This document shows, piece by piece, positions 58,289 to 64,000 of a DNA stretch of 64,000 nucleotides. Positions within the stretch are counted from its first letter, which is position 1. Each line of letters opens with the position of its first letter. The notes below the pieces were generated by a model. It was given only the letters and a program-made list of their open reading frames with translations. It did not search any database and had not been told where the DNA came from. The stretch is from positions 124,001 to 188,000 of the forward strand of contig NZ_FNCY01000006.1 in assembly GCF_900099695.1 (NCBI RefSeq), read 5' to 3'. The translations under genes and the position numbers were made by a program. The stretch is from Propionivibrio dicarboxylicus (GTDB lineage: Bacteria > Pseudomonadota > Gammaproteobacteria > Burkholderiales > Rhodocyclaceae).

Positions 58289-60712
58289 TCAGGAAGTTGA
58301 ATCCGGGTGCCAGCGCTTGAGCAGGAGCGAATTCGAAACGACCGAGACCGAACTCATCGCCATCGCCGCGCCGGCCACCACCGGGTTGAGCATCCCGGCC
58401 GCCGCCAGCGGGATGCCGAGAATGTTGTAGATGAAGGCAAAGAAGAGATTTTGCCGGATTTTGCCGAGCGTCGCACGCGAGAGGCGGATGGCGTCGCCGA
58501 CGCCGTGCAGGTCGCTGCGCACCAGCGTGATGTCGGCGACCTCGATCGCCGCATCCGACCCGGCGCCCATGGCAAAACTGACGTCCGCCGCCGCCAGCGC
58601 CGGCGCGTCGTTGATGCCGTCGCCGACCATGGCGACGAGGCGGCCGCCGGTCTTGAGCGCGTCGACCGCCGCCGACTTGTCGGCCGGCGAGATACCAGCA
58701 CGGAAATCGTCGATACCGACCTGCGCCGCAATCGCCGCCGCCGTCCGCACGTTGTCGCCGGTCAGCATGACGACATGGACGCCGAGCGCCTTGAGCCGCG
58801 CCACCGCGTCGCGCGAGGTCTCGCGCACCGGATCGGCGATCGCCAGCAGCGCCAGCGCCATTGTGCCCTCGGCGAGGACGACGACAGTCTTGCCCTCCCC
58901 CTGGAGCGCGTCGATCTGCGCCGCCGGCAAGGCGATGCCGTCGAACCAGTCGGGCGCGCCAAGCCGCAGGCGCCGCCCGTCGATCGTCGCCTCGACGCCG
59001 CGACCCGGCACCGCGATGAATTCGCTTACCGCAGGCAAGGCGACGCTCTCCGCCGACGCGCACTGCAGCACGGCCTTGGCAAGCGGATGCTCCGACCCCT
59101 GCTCGAGCCCGGCGGCGAAGCGCAGCGCCTCCGGCCGATCCAGCGTCAGCGGCACGACGTCGGTGACAACCGGCTCGCCGCGCGTCAGCGTTCCGGTCTT
59201 GTCGACCGCGAGCACGCGGACTTTCTCGGCGAGTTCAAGCGCGGCGGCGTTCTTGACGAGGATGCCCGAGCGCGCGCCCTGGCCGGTGCCCACCATGATC
59301 GCCGTCGGTGTCGCGAGGCCAAGCGCGCAGGGACAGGCGATGACCAGCACGGCAACGGCATTGACGAGGGCGACGCTGAAGACGCCGCCCTGGCTCCACC
59401 AGAACGCGAAGGTCAGCGCCGCGATGGCGCAGACGACCGGCACGAAGATCGCCGAAATGCGGTCGGCCAAGCGTTGCACCGGCGCCTTCGACCCCTGCGC
59501 CTCGGCGACCAGCCGAATGATGCCGGCCAGCAAGGTATGTTCGCCGACGCCGGTAGCGCGGCAGCGCAGCATGCCTTCGCCGTTGGCCGTCGCGGCGAAG
59601 ACGCGATCGCCGGCGCCCTTGGCCACCGGCATGCTCTCGCCGGTCAGCATCGCCTCGTTGACACTCGACGCGCCTTCGATGACCTCGCCATCGACCGGCA
59701 GGCTCTCGCCGGGACGAACGATGAAAATGTCGCCGGGAATCAGCAGCGCCGCATCGAGTTCGACCAGTTGCCCGTTGCGCTCGACCCGCGCCGTGCGCGG
59801 CTGCAGGCGCACCAGCGACTCGATCGCCGCCGTCGTGCGCGCCTTGGCGCGGGCCTCGAGCAGCTTGCCGAGCAGCACCAGGGTGATCACCGCCGCCGAC
59901 GCCTCGAAATACACCGGCATGGCGTGATGGCCGATCAGCGTGACGATCAGGCTGAAGAAATAGGCGGCGCTGGTACCGAGCGCAACGAGCACGTCCATGT
60001 TGGCGCCGCCGCCGCGCAAGGCCTTCCAGCCGCCGTCGTAGAAACGCCAGCCGATCCAGAACTGCACCGGCGTCGCCAGCGCGAGCTGCAGCCAACGCGG
60101 CAGGAGATCCTGATGGCCGTGACCCGAGAGATCGAATCCGTTGAACATCGTCACCATCTGCGCCACCAGCGGCAAGGTCAGCGCGGCGGAAATCCAGAAA
60201 CGCCGCAATTCCGCCTGATAGGCCGCAAGCTTGCGCGCCTTCTCTTCCTCGCGCGAACGGTCGTCGGCGACGCGCCCCTTGAAGCCGGCCTTCTCGATCG
60301 CCGCCAGGATCCTGGCGGTATCGACGACGCCCGGCACAATGCGCAGCCGGGCGCGTTCGGAGGCGAGATTGACCGCCGCCTCGACGCCAGGCAACCGGTT
60401 CAGCACTTTCTCGATGCGCGCCGCGCAGGCGGCGCAGGTCATGCCTTCGAGGCCGACTTCGAGCGTCTGCGGCGGCACGCTGAAGCCGGCTTTCTCGATC
60501 GCCGCCACCACCTGTGCCGGTGTCGTTCCATCCCCCGCCAGATCGACGCGTGCGCGTTCGGCCGCCAGGTTGACGCTGGCCTCGACACCGGGCAAGCGGT
60601 TCAGCACCTTCTCGATGCGCGCCGCGCAGGCGGCGCAGGTCATGCCGGCGATCGGTAAATCGATCCGGTTTGCCGCCGCGGCCGTGTTCTCATTCGTCAT
60701 CGTCACATCCAT
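58289..60712 (-). CDS. copA: Copper-exporting P1B-type ATPase CopA
   Basis: An 807-residue membrane pump that exports Cu(I). Two N-terminal HMA domains (about 17-79 and 84-146) each have GMTCAAC; then eight membrane helices with the transport motif CPC in [12 protein letters not shown], actuator MLTGES, phosphorylation site DKTGTLTRG, the HP motif [10 protein letters not shown] and [15 protein letters not shown]. The two HMA domains share a 23-residue identical core, evidence of recent duplication or gene conversion. An ATG twelve bases downstream (MTNENTA) is an alternative start. Confidence 0.95.
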   Translation of the reverse strand: MDVTMTNENTAAAANRIDLPIAGMTCAACAARIEKVLNRLPGVEASVNLAAERARVDLAGDGTTPAQVVAAIEKAGFSVPPQTLEVGLEGMTCAACAARIEKVLNRLPGVEAAVNLASERARLRIVPGVVDTARILAAIEKAGFKGRVADDRSREEEKARKLAAYQAELRRFWISAALTLPLVAQMVTMFNGFDLSGHGHQDLLPRWLQLALATPVQFWIGWRFYDGGWKALRGGGANMDVLVALGTSAAYFFSLIVTLIGHHAMPVYFEASAAVITLVLLGKLLEARAKARTTAAIESLVRLQPRTARVERNGQLVELDAALLIPGDIFIVRPGESLPVDGEVIEGASSVNEAMLTGESMPVAKGAGDRVFAATANGEGMLRCRATGVGEHTLLAGIIRLVAEAQGSKAPVQRLADRISAIFVPVVCAIAALTFAFWWSQGGVFSVALVNAVAVLVIACPCALGLATPTAIMVGTGQGARSGILVKNAAALELAEKVRVLAVDKTGTLTRGEPVVTDVVPLTLDRPEALRFAAGLEQGSEHPLAKAVLQCASAESVALPAVSEFIAVPGRGVEATIDGRRLRLGAPDWFDGIALPAAQIDALQGEGKTVVVLAEGTMALALLAIADPVRETSRDAVARLKALGVHVVMLTGDNVRTAAAIAAQVGIDDFRAGISPADKSAAVDALKTGGRLVAMVGDGINDAPALAAADVSFAMGAGSDAAIEVADITLVRSDLHGVGDAIRLSRATLGKIRQNLFFAFIYNILGIPLAAAGMLNPVVAGAAMAMSSVSVVSNSLLLKRWHPDSTS
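60401..60646. repeat. Direct repeat within copA (HMA duplication)
   Basis: 45 bases at 60401-60445 recur at 60602-60646 with one mismatch, 201 bases (67 codons) apart; they code the identical core of the two HMA domains. Confidence 0.9.
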
Positions 60713-60722
60713 TCACATTCAT

Positions 60723-61400
60723 TCACATGCCGAGGCCGAGCGCATGGGCCCCGCCACGGACACCGATCAGCACCACCGCCAGCCCGACCGAGAACCGTAC
60801 GACCGGCCGCGCCAGCATTTCGTTCAGGCGGGTCGCCAACAATCCTGCCAGCAGCAAGGCCGGCAGTGTGCCGAGCCCGAAGGCCAGCATCGTCGCCGCA
60901 CCGCGCCAGGCCGAACCGGTGGTCAGCGCCGAGATCAGCGCGCTATAGACGAGGCCGCAGGGCAGCCAGCCCCAGAGCGCGCCGAGCGCCAGCGCCTGAC
61001 CGAGCGTGCGCGCCGGCAGGAATCCCCGCGTCAGCGGCGCCACGCGCCGCCACAGATGCTGGCCGCCGCGCTCGATCCAGGCGAGACTGCGTGTCGCGCC
61101 CATCAGATAGAGACCGAGCAGGATCAGCATCAGGTTGGCGGCGATTGCCAGTCCGATGCGCAGCGGCCACTGCGCCGACAGCGCTGTGCCGGCCGCGTCG
61201 AGGCCGCCGCCGAGCACGCCGGCGAGCGCTCCGGCCGCCGCATAGCTGGCGATGCGACCGGCATTGTAGGCAAGATGCAGCACCGGCCGCACTGTGCCAC
61301 CGAACGAGAGCGCGCCGACGATGCCGCCGCACATGCCGATGCAATGGCCACCGCCGAGCAGGCCGACCAGGAAAAGCGCGAGATAACCGGACTCAGGCAT
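60723..61400 (-). CDS. SafE/TauE-like (cytochrome biogenesis-type) membrane protein
   Basis: A 225-residue polytopic inner-membrane protein with about six helices. The first helix carries GGGHCIGMCGG, and WGWLPCGLVYSAL in the middle has the second conserved Cys; this pattern is that of the DsbD-like SafE family often found beside copper ATPases in cytochrome oxidase assembly loci. Metal or thiol transport is plausible, the substrate unknown. I use the ATG at 61400; the upstream codon in frame is a TTG. copA follows 10 bases later. Confidence 0.8.
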   Translation of the reverse strand: MPESGYLALFLVGLLGGGHCIGMCGGIVGALSFGGTVRPVLHLAYNAGRIASYAAAGALAGVLGGGLDAAGTALSAQWPLRIGLAIAANLMLILLGLYLMGATRSLAWIERGGQHLWRRVAPLTRGFLPARTLGQALALGALWGWLPCGLVYSALISALTTGSAWRGAATMLAFGLGTLPALLLAGLLATRLNEMLARPVVRFSVGLAVVLIGVRGGAHALGLGM

Positions 61401-61463
61401 GAAACGCTGCAATGACGATCGGGAAAACCGGCAGTGTACTCCGGAAGCGCACGCGCGCGTCGG

Positions 61464-62402
61464 TCAGAAGAAGATGAGATGCAGGACGCCGCGCACCAGG
61501 ATGCCGAAGGCCGCCCCCTTGATCGCCGGCACGGCGAAGGACGAGAAGCGCGGACCGGCCGAGACCAGCACCGCAAGCCCGACCGGATCGAGCGTGTTGA
61601 TGGTGAAACCGGCGATACGGTTGAGGTCGAGCACGGTCAGCGTCCCGTCCTGCAGCATCGGCAAGGTGGTGCCCATCATCGCCGTGCCGCCGGCAAGATA
61701 CTTGGTGACGATCGGCAGGACCGAGGCCGGCGCCACGCCGATCGCGCCAAACAATGGCCCGCACAGCGATTCCAGGAGGCCGATGGCGCCAACGGCCTTG
61801 AGCACGTTGACGAGCAGCACCGCCAACACCAGCACCGGCACGGCCTTCAGTACCAGCTGAAAGCCCTCTTCGCCGCCGGCGAGGATCATCTGGACGATGT
61901 TCTGGTTGCTGCGGCTGGCGTGGATTTCTTCCTCGGCCGGCAACTCGACGCTGTCGGCGAGATGCGCAGCGAAAAAGCGGTAGGTCAGCGCCGCCGAGAC
62001 GAGTCCGCCGATCACCGAGGTCGCCATGACCACCGGCAGGTTGAGGCCGAAGGCCGACAACGGCAGCGTGGCGTTGGCCTGCGACATGCAGAGAATGGCG
62101 GCGAATCCGGCGGCGACCTTGCGGTCGGAAATCGCCGTGTCCTGGTCCATGATGCGGAAGGTCGACACGGGCGCGGCGAAGCTGACGAAGAGGATCTGGA
62201 CGATGGCGAAGACGCCGAGCCCGGGAATGCCGAAGATCAGCAGCACCGGCGCGGCGAGGATGGCGACGCGGCGCAGCACGCCCTTCTGGTCGAGCACGCG
62301 CATGATCGCCATCATGAAGACCATGATCGGCATCAGGATGAAGAAGGCGAGTTCGAAGCCTTTTTGCCCGGAGGCGAAGAGAATCTTGAGGAATTCCTGC
62401 AT
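61464..62402 (-). CDS. Nucleoside-recognition (Gate) domain membrane protein
   Basis: A 312-residue inner-membrane protein with two related halves: a first set of helices (FELAFFILMPIMVFMMAIM, LLIFGIPGLGVFAI) with the conserved SQANATLPLSAFG, and a second (VLVLAVLLVNVLKAVG, FAVPAIKGAAFGIL). Gate-domain proteins include nucleoside transporters and SpmA/SpmB-like proteins; what this one moves is unknown. The ATG at 62402 opens MQEFLKILFASG. It is upstream of the SafE-copA genes by 63 bases and may share their transcript. Confidence 0.75.
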   Translation of the reverse strand: MQEFLKILFASGQKGFELAFFILMPIMVFMMAIMRVLDQKGVLRRVAILAAPVLLIFGIPGLGVFAIVQILFVSFAAPVSTFRIMDQDTAISDRKVAAGFAAILCMSQANATLPLSAFGLNLPVVMATSVIGGLVSAALTYRFFAAHLADSVELPAEEEIHASRSNQNIVQMILAGGEEGFQLVLKAVPVLVLAVLLVNVLKAVGAIGLLESLCGPLFGAIGVAPASVLPIVTKYLAGGTAMMGTTLPMLQDGTLTVLDLNRIAGFTINTLDPVGLAVLVSAGPRFSSFAVPAIKGAAFGILVRGVLHLIFF

Positions 62403-62528
62403 GAAGCCTGTCTTTCGCGAAGTTGCGCCGGGCTCTAAGGCCATCGGCATGAGGCGCAAGAATGAGCCATTCGCGCCCGGCAGGCAAGCCTCGCTCCGGT
62501 ACAATGGCGGCTTTTGCGCCTCGCCCCG

Positions 62529-63239
62529 ATGCCGATGTCTTCACCCGAACCTGACGCTGCCCCGCCGCTCTCGGCGCTGGCGCTGACCACGCCGGTGGCG
62601 ATGGGCTACATCCCGCTCGGCATTGTCTTCGGTTTTCTCTTCGTCCAGGCCGGCGGCGCCGGCTGGCTGGCCATCCTTACCAGCATCTTCGTCTATGCCG
62701 GCGCCTCGCAGTACATGATGATCCCGATGCTCGCCGCCGGCCTGCCGATCGGCACCATCGCGCTGGCGACGCTGGTCGTCAATCTGCGCCACGTCTTCTA
62801 CGGCCTGTCGCTGCTCGACCGCTTTCCGGCGCGCGGTCCGCTGCGCGCGTACCTGATCTTCGCGCTGACCGACGAAACCTTCTCGCTGCTGACGACGCTG
62901 CCGGCCAGCACGCCGCCGCGCCGGCTGGCGCTCGTCGCCGCGCTCAACCACTTCTGGTGGGTGCTGGGCAGCAGCATCGGCGCGCTCGTCGGCGCCCAGG
63001 CACGCCTCACGCTCGCCGGCCTCGATTTCTGCCTCGCCGCGCTTTTCGCCGTGCTGACGGTCGAACAATGGCGCAGCAAACAGAGTCCGGCGCCGCTCTG
63101 GATCGCCCTCGGCGCCTATGCCATCGTCACCGTGCTGGCGCCCTCGCACGCGCTGCTGCTGGCGATTGCCCTGAGCGTGCTCGGCGGCGTCTTCTGGCAG
63201 TCGCGCGCCAACCCCGCCACGGAGGCCGCCGATGATTGA
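62529..63239 (+). CDS. azlC: AzlC family branched-chain amino acid exporter subunit
   Basis: A 236-residue inner-membrane permease, the large subunit of the AzlCD exporter of branched-chain amino acids or their analogues. The signature PVAMGYIPLGIVFG near the start, IFVYAGASQYMMIPML, VVNLRHVFYGLSL and ALTDETFSLL are typical. The ATG at 62529 is chosen; another lies two codons on. azlD overlaps its end by 8 bases, as is usual. Confidence 0.92.
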   Translation: MPMSSPEPDAAPPLSALALTTPVAMGYIPLGIVFGFLFVQAGGAGWLAILTSIFVYAGASQYMMIPMLAAGLPIGTIALATLVVNLRHVFYGLSLLDRFPARGPLRAYLIFALTDETFSLLTTLPASTPPRRLALVAALNHFWWVLGSSIGALVGAQARLTLAGLDFCLAALFAVLTVEQWRSKQSPAPLWIALGAYAIVTVLAPSHALLLAIALSVLGGVFWQSRANPATEAADD

Positions 63240-63555
63240 CGAACGCACCGCCCTCGCGGTCATTGCTGCAATGACCGCCGTCACCTTCGCGCTGCGCGCG
63301 CTGCCCTTCGTCGCGACGCGCTGGCTGCAACGCCACGCCATCGTCCGCCGCCTCGGTCAGTTCCTGCCGCTGGCGATCATGACCTTGCTGGTCGTCCATG
63401 CGGCGGCCGGCGCTGCGCGCGAACACGCCGCCGGTCCCTGGTTCGAACTGGTCTCGATCGCCATCGTCGTCGTCCTGCAATGGACGCGCCGCAACGCGCT
63501 GCTCAGCATCGCCGTCGGCACCGCCGTCTACGTCGCGCTGCGCAATTTCGCCTGA
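63232..63555 (+). CDS. azlD: AzlD family transport subunit
   Basis: A 107-residue hydrophobic protein with about four membrane helices and the family pattern AAMTAVTFALRALPF near the start and LPLAIMTLLVVHAA in the middle. It forms the AzlCD exporter with the overlapping upstream gene. No terminator with a T-run is seen in the ten bases before the convergent gene. Confidence 0.9.
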   Translation: MIDERTALAVIAAMTAVTFALRALPFVATRWLQRHAIVRRLGQFLPLAIMTLLVVHAAAGAAREHAAGPWFELVSIAIVVVLQWTRRNALLSIAVGTAVYVALRNFA

Positions 63556-63564
63556 GACCGCCGC

Positions 63565-64000
63565 TCAGCGCGGCGCCGACAGCGCCGCATCCCAGCGACT
63601 GAGGAAAAGCTCGCGCTTCATCTTGTCGAGATAGGTGAGCAGACCGGTGCTGATCACCACCGGTCGCAAGGCCGAGCCCATCTGGCGCCGCAGTTCGGCG
63701 ACCGAGTGATCGCCGGCAGGCACATCCTCGCGCACCGAGAACAACCCGACCCGATTGATCATCGCCTGCCCGCGCTGCGACAGGAGATAGTCGATCCAGC
63801 GGCGCGCCGCTTGCGGATGCGGCGCCTGCCGGTTGATGAAGGCGATGCGGCTCAGCACCAGCGTGTAATCCCTGGGCAGCAGCAGGCCGATGTTCGGATC
63901 GACCGCCGCGCGGTTCATCGCGTAGGACAAAAGCACGTTGTAGCCTAGCGCGGCGCGACCGACCGACAGGTGTTCGAGCATCTCGGCCGTCGACGGTTCG
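63565..64000 (-). CDS. Periplasmic solute-binding protein, C-terminal part
   Basis: The last 144 codons of a gene that enters from beyond the right edge (frame open to 64000). The visible part, with LGYNVLLSYAMNRA, PRDYTLVLSRIAFINRQAPHPQAARRWIDYLLSQRGQAMI, is the second lobe of a type 2 periplasmic binding protein of the iron(III)/thiamine/spermidine ABC group. The ligand cannot be named. It is convergent with azlD. Confidence 0.75.
   Translation of the reverse strand, partial: EPSTAEMLEHLSVGRAALGYNVLLSYAMNRAAVDPNIGLLLPRDYTLVLSRIAFINRQAPHPQAARRWIDYLLSQRGQAMINRVGLFSVREDVPAGDHSVAELRRQMGSALRPVVISTGLLTYLDKMKRELFLSRWDAALSAPR

Noticed and set aside
58307-60658. Long open frame antisense to copA
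   Set aside because: Arg/Gly/Asp-rich, no motif; a by-product of high GC on the other strand.
63559-63573. Terminator between azlD and the binding-protein gene
   Set aside because: A five-base GCCGC/GCGGC stem without a T-run is too weak.

Overview
The window is a chromosomal segment of a betaproteobacterium, most likely Rhodocyclales-like (relatives of Dechloromonas, Azonexus, Propionivibrio). I infer this from gene order and protein sequences: fabG-fabD-fabH-plsX-rpmF-yceD, the rpsB-to-rnhB lipid A/outer-membrane cluster divergent from map-glnD, and smc-zipA-ligA-galU. Nearly all of it is core housekeeping DNA. I see no insertion sequence, integrase, prophage or CRISPR array.

Layout. 1-3833: leftward fatty-acid/phospholipid operon (yceD, rpmF, plsX, fabH, fabD, fabG cut by the edge). 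3.9-5.2 kb: maf and a short RsmI-like methylase. 5.2-7.9 kb: leftward rluC, HAD phosphatase and sppA. 7.9-11 kb: rne with a long structured leader, ending in a bidirectional terminator. 11-16.1 kb: leftward uvrB-moeB-moaC-moaD-moaE-mogA plus a low-molecular-weight tyrosine phosphatase. 16.3-18.4 kb: aromatic aminotransferase, tRNA-Asn and a YdiL/Aca2-like regulator. 18.5-21.6 kb: guaB-guaA. 21.7-23.5 kb: a DUF4124 protein, ratA-rnfH and smpB. 23.5-38.4 kb: one long leftward supercluster rpsB-tsf-pyrH-frr-uppS-cdsA-dxr-rseP-bamA-skp-lpxD-fabZ-lpxA-lpxB-rnhB-trmH-like, covering translation factors, UMP kinase, isoprenoid and phospholipid precursors, envelope assembly and lipid A. 38.7-42.1 kb: map-glnD. 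42.2-42.8 kb: remnant of a large DUF6701 (MshQ-like) pilin-associated protein. 42.9-52.6 kb: leftward smc-zipA-ligA-galU-hpt-MTIP-def. 52.8-53.9 kb: queF and a UPF0149/SEC-C protein. 54-57 kb: a membrane PAS-GGDEF diguanylate cyclase divergent from a cyclic-di-GMP-I riboswitch that precedes an unrecognised single-pass membrane protein. 57-62.4 kb: leftward nucleoside-gate membrane protein, SafE-like protein, CopA, CopZ and selD. 62.5-63.6 kb: azlC-azlD. The right edge cuts a periplasmic binding protein.

The most interesting unit is 53.9-57 kb: a c-di-GMP synthase beside a gene whose ribosome-binding site lies in the closing stem of a c-di-GMP aptamer, coding a protein I cannot assign. Secondary points are the rne leader hairpin that buries its Shine-Dalgarno site, a YdiL/Aca2-like gene with a candidate operator next to tRNA-Asn, the DUF6701 remnant, and a clear rise in GC content from the left part (about half G+C in lines sampled by eye) to the right part (about two thirds).
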